Part shown: piece by piece, positions 1-6,693 of the stretch
Position numbering within the stretch: the stretch's first letter is position 1
Layout of the letters: each line of letters begins with the position of its first letter
DNA from: Dehalococcoidales bacterium
GTDB taxonomy: Bacteria > Chloroflexota > Dehalococcoidia > Dehalococcoidales > JAQTVP01
Assembly: GCA_028707015.1 (NCBI GenBank)
Contig: JAQTVP010000027.1
Coordinates: forward strand, 1 to 12,997
Direction: 5' to 3'
DNA length: 12,997 nucleotides
Made by a program: the position numbers and the translations under genes
Notes under the pieces: model-generated
Seen by the model: only the letters and a program-made list of their open reading frames with translations
The model's database searches: none
Told to the model about the DNA's origin: nothing

Positions 1-2
1 AT

Positions 3-1055
3 TATTTTAATGAGTGGCGTAATTTCCACGAAGGTGATTGGGAATTAGTTGAGATATGTTTTCCTGGATATTCAGTTAAAGAATTATGGGATAATGAAGA
101 ACAGCCAATCTTTGCAGCATACTCGCAACATCAAGGCGGACAGAGAATGTCCTGGAGTAATATGCAAGATAATGATTTGATAATGGAAACACACCCCATA
201 GTTTATGTCGCTAAAGGGTCACACGCCAATTATTTTACCCCGGGCAGTTTCTGGGCAGGACTTGATTTTGATGATACCGGATTATCCTCATGGCAGATTG
301 TTTCTCCTGAACAAATTAATTTACAAATACTACCTGAAATTGAAAATGAGAAAGAGGAATTTGACTGGTTAATATTTAAAGGTTATTGGGGAGAATATCG
401 CGGTTTTCCTATTTCTATACTAGGGCTAACATTCTGGCAGCATGGCCCTTTCGGTCCCCCGTGGACTATAGGCGAACAACAAAGTTATAGATGGGGAAAT
501 CCATTTGAATGGGCAAACGGATTACCGGAATATCCGCAGCCATTTTGGACAGATTTTCTTAGTATATTAGGGGATTGGGTAAAATTAGCTGTATTTAGTT
601 TATTCTGCCCAGCTGATGTTCATATCTATGATTCGCAAGGCAGACACGTGGGTTTTGATAATACAGGTCAATTTGAAAAGCAGATACCAGGAGTTATTTA
701 TATTGCTCCGGAAGGAACAGATTACAAAACTATCCTTATTCCTGATGCGGATCTTTCGAATGAATATACAATAGTTATCAATGGAAATGGTTCTGGAGTT
801 ATGGATATAAAGGTACAAGTACCAGATGCTGAGAGTAAAATAAAACACTTTTTAGAATATACTAATGTGCCTGTATCAGCTACAACAACGGCACGCACTA
901 CTATTAAACCAATAATATCAGCATTAATGCAATTACCAGTTTCTGGAGACAAACAAGTCAGAACTATACGTGATACAGCAACAATGCTAGAGATAGATAG
1001 TGATGGGGATGGCATTTTTGAACTGGAAATTACACCAGGTATTTTCCAACAATGA
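3..1055 (+). CDS. Vps62-like (HEGDWE motif) protein, 5' partial
   Basis: The reading frame is open from the first full codon at base 3, so the gene begins before the window; the ATG at 147 is internal. About 350 residues are visible. The N-terminal part carries HEGDWE (codons 9-14 of the visible frame), then YSQHQGG and, about 30 residues later, a PIVYVAKGSHANYF stretch. This order (HxGDWE, YSxH, GSHAxYF) is typical of Vps62/DUF946-type domains, whose biochemical role is poorly known in bacteria. The middle is rich in Trp and Pro. After a hydrophobic stretch ending in FCPADVHIYDSQGRHVG comes a beta-rich C-terminal domain like those of exported bacterial proteins, ending in an acidic DSDGDGIFE segment that resembles a calcium-binding loop. 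Export is likely but the signal peptide lies outside the window. The fold family is reasonably clear; the function is unknown. Confidence 0.75.
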   Translation, partial: YFNEWRNFHEGDWELVEICFPGYSVKELWDNEEQPIFAAYSQHQGGQRMSWSNMQDNDLIMETHPIVYVAKGSHANYFTPGSFWAGLDFDDTGLSSWQIVSPEQINLQILPEIENEKEEFDWLIFKGYWGEYRGFPISILGLTFWQHGPFGPPWTIGEQQSYRWGNPFEWANGLPEYPQPFWTDFLSILGDWVKLAVFSLFCPADVHIYDSQGRHVGFDNTGQFEKQIPGVIYIAPEGTDYKTILIPDADLSNEYTIVINGNGSGVMDIKVQVPDAESKIKHFLEYTNVPVSATTTARTTIKPIISALMQLPVSGDKQVRTIRDTATMLEIDSDGDGIFELEITPGIFQQ

Positions 1056-1148
1056 CAAAGGTCTGCTACTATTAATCTAAATTAATAAGATGCTTCACAT
1101 ATTACAATATTATTACATGCAATTATTAATGATTGGTGATCTACTTAG

Positions 1149-1562
1149 ATGAAATTAGTAAGAATTGTATTAAAGACTACTCTATGCTTGTTTTTACTAT
1201 TCGGTATCATTACAAATCAAGCCTGTTCATCTAAACCTGTAAATGCTGATGAAATTACTGATAATTTATTTCATGCATTGATTGAGGGTGATTATTTAGA
1301 ATACATATTATCCTTACCCAAAGATTGCAGATGCAGTATTAAAAATGAAAATGATTTTAATGCGGAATTAGCTAATATTAATGAACAGTTTGGTGAATAT
1401 GAGGCAAACTCACTAAAATACTGGAAAACTGAAGTAGAGTTTGATAGTATTGCTGTTTTTTACAAAGCAAAATTTAGTAAACAACCCCAAGTAATAGTTA
1501 AAACATTTTTTGAAAATACCGATGGCAATATTAAATTTATCAGATTATGGATAGAACCCTAA
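1149..1562 (+). CDS. Small exported protein, probable lipoprotein with NTF2-like (DUF3887-type) domain
   Basis: A 137-residue protein. Residues 1-25 form a signal peptide: Lys2, Arg5 and Lys9 followed by a hydrophobic core (LCLFLLFGII). Cys26 followed by two Ser could be the lipidated cysteine, but the preceding NQA is a poor lipobox because Leu/Val is missing at -3, so plain secretion is possible. The rest (ADEITDNLFHALIEGDY, then FNAELANINEQFGEYEA, then alternating beta strands ending in FIRLWIEP) has the shape of DUF3887/DUF4878-like domains of the NTF2 fold, which are common in small surface lipoproteins with no known activity. A GGTGAT element at 1135-1140 is 8 nt before the ATG. It lies 93 bp after the Vps62-like gene on the same strand and may be co-transcribed with it. 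Family assignment is tentative. Confidence 0.65.
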   Translation: MKLVRIVLKTTLCLFLLFGIITNQACSSKPVNADEITDNLFHALIEGDYLEYILSLPKDCRCSIKNENDFNAELANINEQFGEYEANSLKYWKTEVEFDSIAVFYKAKFSKQPQVIVKTFFENTDGNIKFIRLWIEP

Positions 1563-1637
1563 TTATTTAACTTTCTGAAATATTAAATATTCAGGTACTG
1601 AATTGAAGCTAAAATAATTTAATAATAAAACTGAAAG

Positions 1638-1709
1638 TGGGCTCGGCAGGGTTCGAACCTGCGACCAGACGGTTATGAGCCGCCCGCTCTGCCACTGAGC
1701 TACGAGCCC
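1638..1709 (-). tRNA. tRNA with anticodon CAT (elongator Met or Ile2)
   Basis: On the minus strand the sequence folds into a complete cloverleaf of 72 nt. The acceptor stem is GGGCTCG/CGAGCCC, the D stem GCTC/GAGC with a short 7-nt loop, the anticodon stem GGCGG/CCGTC (one G-T pair) with loop CTCATAA, and the T stem GCAGG/CCTGC with loop TTCGAAC; the discriminator base is A. No CCA is encoded; the next bases are CTT. G1-C72 is paired and the three G-C pairs at the base of the anticodon stem are absent, so it is not the initiator tRNA. The anticodon CAT can be elongator Met or, if C34 is modified to lysidine, Ile2 reading AUA. The GGCTCATAACCGTC region resembles Firmicute Ile2 tRNAs, so identity is left open. 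Confidence 0.95.
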
Positions 1710-2047
1710 TTAGTATACATAACATGGATAAAATTTAGTTTTTACTTCAGTATAAGAGCAATTAAAAATAGTTATGTAAACTTATCTCCTACTATTTTTA
1801 TAGTCATATACTCTTGAATTACTAATCACGAAAACTTAATATAGTCGTCTTATATCTACTAGTTAATCCAGCTTTCTTGAATAGATTATATTGCTTAAGA
1901 AGTTAAGAGTCAAGACGAGAGCATATTATTGGATAGTTTATGATAAAGTGTTTTGACAGATAAAGCTTAACAAACTAGAATATTAGCTACTTAGTTATAC
2001 TATTAAATATATACATTATGAATAGTTTTAAATGAAGTAGGAATATA
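1710..2047. other. AT-rich intergenic gap between tRNA and MBL hydrolase
   Basis: This 338-bp gap has no convincing coding frame. It holds the upstream flank of the minus-strand tRNA on its left and, on its right, the promoter and leader of the MBL-fold hydrolase. No terminator hairpin, riboswitch-like structure or repeat array was seen. Confidence 0.6.
1953..1981 (+). promoter_or_regulatory. Sigma70-type promoter for the MBL-fold hydrolase
   Basis: A perfect -35 hexamer TTGACA (1953-1958), a 17-bp spacer and a near-consensus -10 TAGAAT (1976-1981). Transcription would start near 1988, giving a leader of about 60 nt before the ATG at 2048. This is the best promoter match in the window. Confidence 0.65.
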
Positions 2048-2686
2048 ATGATAGTAGAAAAAGATAACAATATTCTAATCAAAAGACTTGAATTAGGCCA
2101 ATATGGTACCAATGCCTACATTGTGGTATGTAAAAAAACAAACGACAGCTTGATTATAGATGCACCTGCAAATGCAAATGTACTCATAGATAATTTAAAG
2201 GGTACTAATCCTAAATATATTTTACTCACTCATAATCATATGGACCATACAGGTGCACTATCAGAACTACGATCAAAACTTCAGATTCCTCTAGCCACCC
2301 ATACCTTAGACACAGATAATTTAGCACCAAAACCAGAGCTATTACTTAGTAATGGAGATGACCTTTCATGTGGAAATCTTAATTTTAAGATACTTCATAC
2401 TCCAGGCCATACATTAGGTAGCTTATGTTTCTGCATTAGTAACTATTTGATATCAGGTGATACTGTATTTCCTGGAGGACCAGGTAAAACAAAATCCCCG
2501 GATGCCTTTAGGCAGATAATAAAATCTATAACCGAAAAGATTTTTACTTTTTCAGATTCAACAATCATCTATCCTGGACATGGGCAATCAACAACGGTAA
2601 AAAAGGCAAAAGAAGAGTACAATGTATTTTCAACCCGTTCTCATGATGCTAATCTTCATGGAGACATTCTCTGGCTTACTTCTTAG
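2048..2686 (+). CDS. MBL-fold metallo-hydrolase (glyoxalase II-like)
   Basis: A 212-residue metallo-beta-lactamase-fold hydrolase. The di-metal site is complete: THNHMDH at 61-67 (the HxHxDH motif), His121 in HTPGHTLG, Asp138 in SGDTVF and His178 in YPGHG. The length and spacing match the short glyoxalase-II-like (GloB/YcbL) group, which hydrolyses thioesters such as S-lactoyl-thiols; the C-terminal substrate-binding domain of true glutathione-dependent glyoxalase II is absent. The substrate cannot be read from the sequence. An AGGA element (2039-2042) precedes the ATG by 5 nt. The stop lies 13 bp from the stop of the convergent PIG-L gene. Its closeness to a set of genes that look like low-molecular-weight thiol synthesis is suggestive, since such hydrolases often act on thiol adducts, but that link is inference. 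Confidence 0.85.
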   Translation: MIVEKDNNILIKRLELGQYGTNAYIVVCKKTNDSLIIDAPANANVLIDNLKGTNPKYILLTHNHMDHTGALSELRSKLQIPLATHTLDTDNLAPKPELLLSNGDDLSCGNLNFKILHTPGHTLGSLCFCISNYLISGDTVFPGGPGKTKSPDAFRQIIKSITEKIFTFSDSTIIYPGHGQSTTVKKAKEEYNVFSTRSHDANLHGDILWLTS

Positions 2687-2699
2687 TTTCAGACGTTAA

Positions 2700-3395
2700 T
2701 TACCGCAAAATTTCGATACGATAAAAAGCCTCAGCTAGTTCATAGTCTTCATCTTTAGCAAATATCTTGTACCGCTCCCAAAGACGTTCTCTAAACCCCG
2801 ATGAGGGGTCACTACTTATCTGGCTCTTATGAGCCAGTAGCGCAGCAATTTTAATATCAAAGGTATCGGTTATATTACAGTAATAATTGGGTTCCTCTGA
2901 CCCCCAAAGCAACACCTCTTTTACTTTATGAGGATAAATACCTTTTTCGTATAAATCAGGATAAGAAAGATAATCACGCGCATAAGGGAAAATTGCATCT
3001 AAGACTACGCGGCCGGTAATCCGATGATCCCGGTGCCAAAGATAACGGCGGTAAGGGTCAGCACTAACTACTGTATCCGGTTTATACATTCTTATTAAAC
3101 GTACAAGCTCTTTTCTGAACTCCGGGGTATCCTCCAGTGATTGATCTGGATAACGCAGAAAAATAACTTCTCTTACTCCTAAAAGTTTAGCCGCTGCTAA
3201 TTGTTCTTGTTCTCTAATTTTTACCAGTACATCTGGTTTCATATTAATATCGCTCGTACCCTTATCTCCATTGGTACATATTACATAAATAACATCTTTT
3301 CCTTCACGCACCCACTGAACTACAGTCCCAGCGACACCAAATTCAGCATCATCCGGGTGCGGTGCAATCACCATAACCTGAGCTTGTTTAGTCAC
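2700..3395 (-). CDS. PIG-L family deacetylase (MshB/BshB-like)
   Basis: A zinc-dependent N-acetylglucosamine-type deacetylase of the PIG-L/LmbE family, which removes acetyl from GlcNAc carried on inositol, malate or lipids. The chosen GTG start gives 231 residues, the usual family length. The zinc site is clear: AHPDDAEFG with His13, Asp15 and Asp16, then HRDHR at 121-125 supplying the third ligand, His124. A C-terminal AHKSQ segment is also family-typical. The frame could be extended to an ATG at 3554, but the extra 53 residues have no family match, translate straight through the AGGAGG ribosome site, and run into the start of the divergent GNAT gene. It converges with the MBL hydrolase (13 bp gap) and diverges from the tandem GNAT gene (90 bp). 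The acceptor is unknown; MshB- or BshB-like activity is suggested by context only. Confidence 0.87.
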   Translation of the reverse strand: MTKQAQVMVIAPHPDDAEFGVAGTVVQWVREGKDVIYVICTNGDKGTSDINMKPDVLVKIREQEQLAAAKLLGVREVIFLRYPDQSLEDTPEFRKELVRLIRMYKPDTVVSADPYRRYLWHRDHRITGRVVLDAIFPYARDYLSYPDLYEKGIYPHKVKEVLLWGSEEPNYYCNITDTFDIKIAALLAHKSQISSDPSSGFRERLWERYKIFAKDEDYELAEAFYRIEILR

Positions 3396-3405
3396 TATTA
3401 ATAAG

Positions 3406-3411
3406 CCTCCT
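3406..3411 (-). promoter_or_regulatory. Shine-Dalgarno site that sets the PIG-L start
   Basis: AGGAGG on the minus strand, 10 nt before GTG at 3395. It supports the GTG start over the longer frame from 3554, in which this site would be coding. Confidence 0.65.
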
Positions 3412-3430
3412 AAATTCAACTGCTTTATAG

Positions 3431-3459
3431 ATTGTATAATATTCTTTAGATTGATACAA
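3431..3459 (-). promoter_or_regulatory. Candidate promoter for the PIG-L deacetylase
   Basis: On the minus strand, TTGTAT (3454-3459), a 17-bp spacer and TACAAT (3431-3436). The -10 is good and the -35 is weak. The leader would be about 30 nt. It overlaps the candidate -10 of the divergent GNAT gene, so the two promoters would compete or be co-regulated. Confidence 0.35.
3435..3440 (+). promoter_or_regulatory. Candidate -10 element for the tandem GNAT gene
   Basis: A perfect TATAAT 45 bp before the ATG at 3486, but no recognisable -35 at the proper distance. It overlaps the divergent PIG-L -10 on the other strand. Confidence 0.3.
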
Positions 3460-3485
3460 TTAATGAGTGAAGGTATTGGTGGGCA

Positions 3486-4433
3486 ATGAATAATTTCCTC
3501 TATAAAATAAGGAATTATCAACCCGCAGATTTTAATAAATTTATCCTGTTGCAAATTGAAGCTGAAAAACTGGAGCCCACTGGGCGTTGTCTCTCATTAC
3601 AAGCCATTAGTGAACAATTAAACAGACCAAATCACTGCCCTATAATGGACCTATTTGTTGCGGAAGCCAATAATAAAATTATTGGCTATTTAGATATAAC
3701 CCATGAAATAATAATTGGACGGGTTATATTTGACTGTTGGGTACACCCTGCATATCGTAACAGAGGGATAGCCACAAGGCTTTTTAAATGTGCTTTTAAT
3801 CGTGCTAAAAACTTACAAAGCAAAGTAGCTCACGTATTTACAACTGAAGATAATGATATTAATAAGAGAATGTTATGCAAAATGGATTATGAACCTATCC
3901 GGCATTTTCTTACGCTCAGAGTGCGAATCAGTGATATTAATTTTAGCGAAATAGCCCAGGTTAATATTGAATGCCATCATTTACAACGTGGGGAAGAGGA
4001 AAAGCTAACACAAATACAAAACCTTACTTTTGCTGAGCATTGGGGATATAACCCTAATACTGTAGAGGATATTAATTATCAAATCTACTCAAGCACTAAT
4101 TCTCCAGATAATATAATGGTGATCCGTGGAAATGATAAGTTTATCGGTTATTGCTGGACAAAGATAGCATGTGAAGGCAGCACTTTTAGTAAGATAAAGG
4201 GGCTAATCTTTATGCTTGGGGTAAACCCGAACTATAGAGAGAGAGGTATAGGTAAAAGAATCTTATTACTAGCATTAGCTCACTTGAAAAGTAAGAATCT
4301 ACATTTCGCGGAATTGACAATGGATAGTGAGAATAAAAAAGCTGGTATCCTTTACCACAATGTTGGGTTTAAGGTTTGTGCCAGAAACCTATGGTATGAA
4401 AGAATAATAAATCAGGACACAGAGGCAAAATAA
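3486..4433 (+). CDS. Tandem GNAT acetyltransferase (MshD-like architecture)
   Basis: A 315-residue protein with two GNAT acetyltransferase domains. The first starts at YKIRNYQPADF and has the acetyl-CoA loop RNRGIA at 91-96 after the strand VIFDCWVHPAYR. The second has RERGIG at 251-256 after MLGVNPNYR, followed by the usual LY(x4)GF ending at 289-295 (ILYHNVGFKV). The second loop is the closer match to the consensus (R/Q)xxGxG/A and is probably the active one. Two-domain GNATs of this size include mycothiol synthase MshD, which acetylates the cysteine amine of Cys-GlcN-Ins; many others are uncharacterised. The start is supported by family alignment, although the ribosome site is weak (GAAGG at 3469-3473, or GGTGGG just before the ATG). 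Its last 22 bp overlap the end of the convergent glycosyltransferase gene. MshD function is inferred from neighbours. Confidence 0.83.
   Translation: MNNFLYKIRNYQPADFNKFILLQIEAEKLEPTGRCLSLQAISEQLNRPNHCPIMDLFVAEANNKIIGYLDITHEIIIGRVIFDCWVHPAYRNRGIATRLFKCAFNRAKNLQSKVAHVFTTEDNDINKRMLCKMDYEPIRHFLTLRVRISDINFSEIAQVNIECHHLQRGEEEKLTQIQNLTFAEHWGYNPNTVEDINYQIYSSTNSPDNIMVIRGNDKFIGYCWTKIACEGSTFSKIKGLIFMLGVNPNYRERGIGKRILLLALAHLKSKNLHFAELTMDSENKKAGILYHNVGFKVCARNLWYERIINQDTEAK
4412..4433. other. Tail-to-tail overlap of two genes
   Basis: The stop of the GNAT gene (TAA, 4431-4433, plus strand) and the stop of the glycosyltransferase gene (TGA, 4412-4414 read on the minus strand) overlap by 22 bp. No room remains for a separate terminator, so transcripts from the two strands are complementary at their 3' ends. 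Confidence 0.9.
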
Positions 4434-5644
4434 TCGGATAGTACTATCTGGAATTCTCCAGTAATTTTCTGAGCAATATTCGGCCAGTCATATTCACTTA
4501 CTGAATCACGAATTTCACGAATAATCTCTGGAGAGTCACTTGAGTTTGATAACAGTTCGACTATTTTATCTGCTATAGAATAGGGGTTATTATCTGTTAG
4601 CACATACCCTGTTTTCCCATGGTGAATAATACTTTTCATGTTACCCACATTAGTTGCTATTATTGGTGTACCGCAAGCTAAGGATTCCAAGGCGACCAGT
4701 CCAAAGCTTTCATAATAAGAAGGAATTACACAAACATCAGCGGCACTATAATAATAAGGTAATTCCTTTTGTTTTAATACACCGAGAAAGTTAACTGAGT
4801 TTTCAACATGGAGCTCACGGCATAATTTCTGTAATTTTTTCACCTCAGGCTGACTTTTTTCATCATCGCCAATTATTACTAATTTTAGCCCTTGAATATT
4901 TTGCAGATAAGAGATGGACCGTATTAAGCGATCTATACCTTTTAATGGTTCTATTCTTCCTACATATAAGATAATACTGTCATCATTAAAGCCAAGTGTC
5001 TGCTTTACCATCTGCTTATCCACAGGATGAAAAAGCTCTAAATTAACACCACATGGGATTACGGTAATTTTATCTGATGAAGCAGCATAATGTGAAATAA
5101 TATTTCTTTTTTCTATCCCTGTCGGAGCGACAATATGCTGACAGTTTTGAGATAGATTTCTTTCCATTTTAATACGAATTTCAGGTTCGCGTTCACCAAC
5201 ATCAATGGTATTTTTGACCGCACCCAAGGTATGAAACATAGTGATATGAGGGACATCCCACTGCTTTTGCAAATGTTCGCCTACTATTCCTGAAAGCCAG
5301 TAATGGCTGAATATTAAATCGTATGTCAGATTATTGCGTTTTTTAAAATTCTCCAAATTTCGGGTAAAATCAGGGAGATAGGAATAAATAGTTAATTTAT
5401 TTATCTCTTCGTTTTCCCCCGCCTTTAAGTGAATAAGTCTTGCATTATGACCAAGTTCATAAATTTGATGATCTTTAGGGTCATGGGCACGAGTATAAAC
5501 ATCTACCTTATGGCCTAATTTACCTAATTCGCGTGCCAGTTCCCGAATATATACACTCATACCCCCGGTATCTTTTGTTCCTAGATTTCCTACCGGACAA
5601 CTATGTGTACTGAGCATAGCTATTTTTAATGGAGTAGCTTGCAT
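4412..5644 (-). CDS. GT4 family glycosyltransferase (MshA-like)
   Basis: A 410-residue retaining glycosyltransferase with the two-Rossmann GT-B fold of family GT4. The N-terminal half has GTKDTGGMSVYIREL (22-36), SHYWLSG (113-119) and HTLGAVKN (138-145). The C-terminal half has the donor site VGRIEPLKG (Arg230, Lys235) and the ESFGLVALE (Ex7E) motif at 312-320. By eye it resembles MshA, which joins UDP-GlcNAc to 1-L-inositol-1-phosphate. The residues that appear to align with the phosphate-binding set of MshA are present: Lys83, Tyr115, Thr139 and Arg157. Sucrose-phosphate synthases share several of these, so a sugar-phosphate or polyol-phosphate acceptor is all that can be said safely. GAGG lies about 9 nt before the ATG. 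It follows the FemAB-like gene by 27 bp on the same strand, so the two form an operon. Confidence 0.88.
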   Translation of the reverse strand: MQATPLKIAMLSTHSCPVGNLGTKDTGGMSVYIRELARELGKLGHKVDVYTRAHDPKDHQIYELGHNARLIHLKAGENEEINKLTIYSYLPDFTRNLENFKKRNNLTYDLIFSHYWLSGIVGEHLQKQWDVPHITMFHTLGAVKNTIDVGEREPEIRIKMERNLSQNCQHIVAPTGIEKRNIISHYAASSDKITVIPCGVNLELFHPVDKQMVKQTLGFNDDSIILYVGRIEPLKGIDRLIRSISYLQNIQGLKLVIIGDDEKSQPEVKKLQKLCRELHVENSVNFLGVLKQKELPYYYSAADVCVIPSYYESFGLVALESLACGTPIIATNVGNMKSIIHHGKTGYVLTDNNPYSIADKIVELLSNSSDSPEIIREIRDSVSEYDWPNIAQKITGEFQIVLSDYFASVS

Positions 5645-5671
5645 AAGAAATATTCCTCTATAGTATTGGCT

Positions 5672-6652
5672 TTATTTAATTTCAATTTGGCAATTAGATA
5701 GATTAATTTCCTTTCCACCTAAACGATATTTATATATCTCATCTCCTTTAAGAAAGTCAAAAATCTTCTTATTCTTCTGAATATTATCTTTAATACAGAG
5801 GACCTTGCAAAGTAAGCCAACACTCAAAGAATTATATTTAAGTTCATATCCGCTGTTATAAAGATATATACAATCATTATAATCAAAATATATAACCATA
5901 GCTAACGGTTGGGTATCTATTTCCAGTACGCCAAATCTTAACAATCCAATATCGGCCATAGTATCTACCAAAGACCTAAAGAATGACTCTCTTTGGCTAG
6001 TTAGGAATTCTGCTTTATCTTGTCTACTTTCAGTAAACATCTGTAAAAATATTTCCATTGTTTTATTAGCGGTTATTTTATCCTGTATAGTATGGTACTC
6101 TACTTTACCGGCTTCAAAGAGTCTTCTTAGTTTACGCTTTACCTCATGTCGCTGTTTTTTTGGCAATGCCATCAAGTAATCTTCCCAAGAAGGGGCTAAA
6201 TCCATCAAAACAGAAACATCTTCCTTATGACAGCTAACCTTATATCCGCGTATGTGGGCTATATTCACCAGATAAGTGAGTACTGTAGAATCGGGTCGCA
6301 AAGATTTCAAATCAAGTTTAGTAATCCCCTTCTCTTTTAAATCATCAAGCAGCACGTTAAATATATTTTCTTCCATCCCGGGGACAACAACAAAGTCAAG
6401 ATAATCACAAACATCGGTACTACCGATAAATGATGCCACATCATTGTTTACTTGAAGTGGTGCAATGCCAATGATTTTCTCATCTTTTCTAATAACGTTT
6501 AAAGAAGGTTCAATCTCGGTGCTTAATTCCTGCCACCAAACCTCTAACCACGCAGGTAGAATAAAAGGAACACTCCACTTTAAATTATTATCGGGGTTAT
6601 TCCTGTATGAGGTTATGTTACTGAAGTTTTCTTGAGTGATTGTATAGCTCAT
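5672..6652 (-). CDS. FemAB/CelD-type GNAT acyltransferase (Acetyltransf_6-like)
   Basis: A 326-residue protein of the GNAT superfamily group that includes BioF2/CelD-like proteins and is structurally related to FemAB. Seen features: a Trp-rich N-terminus (PAWLEVWWQEL, 33-43), a basic helix KKQRHEVKRKLRRL at 165-178, then GFGVLEI-like strands, the segment YNSGYELKYNSLSVGLL (265-281) and FDFLKGDEIYKYRLG (298-312), which is the family's C-terminal signature. Members transfer acyl or aminoacyl groups in envelope, exopolysaccharide or small-molecule pathways; FemAB itself uses aminoacyl-tRNA. It is the first gene of a two-gene operon with the MshA-like glycosyltransferase (27 bp apart). No Shine-Dalgarno is visible before the ATG and the predicted transcription start is only a few bases upstream, so the mRNA may be near leaderless. 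No downstream Met is a plausible alternative. Substrate unknown. Confidence 0.78.
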   Translation of the reverse strand: MSYTITQENFSNITSYRNNPDNNLKWSVPFILPAWLEVWWQELSTEIEPSLNVIRKDEKIIGIAPLQVNNDVASFIGSTDVCDYLDFVVVPGMEENIFNVLLDDLKEKGITKLDLKSLRPDSTVLTYLVNIAHIRGYKVSCHKEDVSVLMDLAPSWEDYLMALPKKQRHEVKRKLRRLFEAGKVEYHTIQDKITANKTMEIFLQMFTESRQDKAEFLTSQRESFFRSLVDTMADIGLLRFGVLEIDTQPLAMVIYFDYNDCIYLYNSGYELKYNSLSVGLLCKVLCIKDNIQKNKKIFDFLKGDEIYKYRLGGKEINLSNCQIEIK

Positions 6653-6664
6653 ATATAATAAACA

Positions 6665-6693
6665 AGTCTAACATTTTCTTACACATCAATCAA
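6665..6693 (-). promoter_or_regulatory. Candidate promoter of the FemAB-like/glycosyltransferase operon
   Basis: On the minus strand, TTGATT (6688-6693), 17 bp, then an extended -10 TGT-TAGACT (hexamer 6665-6670). Transcription would start near 6658, about 6 nt before the ATG at 6652, which agrees with the missing ribosome site. The -35 lies inside the left arm of the inverted repeat at 6684-6724. Confidence 0.4.

Noticed and set aside
600..1015. Two overlapping minus-strand frames
   Set aside because: They mirror the C-terminal domain of the Vps62-like gene and show no independent coding signal.
1575..1598. Possible terminator hairpin (CTGAA...TTCAG) after the lipoprotein gene
   Set aside because: The stem is only about 5 bp, with imperfect inner pairing and no T run.
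1712..1717. TATACT on the minus strand as a -10 for the tRNA
   Set aside because: It is only 2 bp from the mature 5' end, so transcription would begin inside the tRNA; no matching -35 was found.
1926..1939. 14-bp sequence TTATTGGATAGTTT also found inverted at 12704-12717
   Set aside because: In AT-rich DNA of this length a shared 14-mer between two gaps is expected by chance; the flanks do not align.
3396..3554. N-terminal extension of the PIG-L protein to an ATG at 3554
   Set aside because: The extra 53 residues resemble no PIG-L protein, cross the AGGAGG site and overlap the divergent GNAT start.
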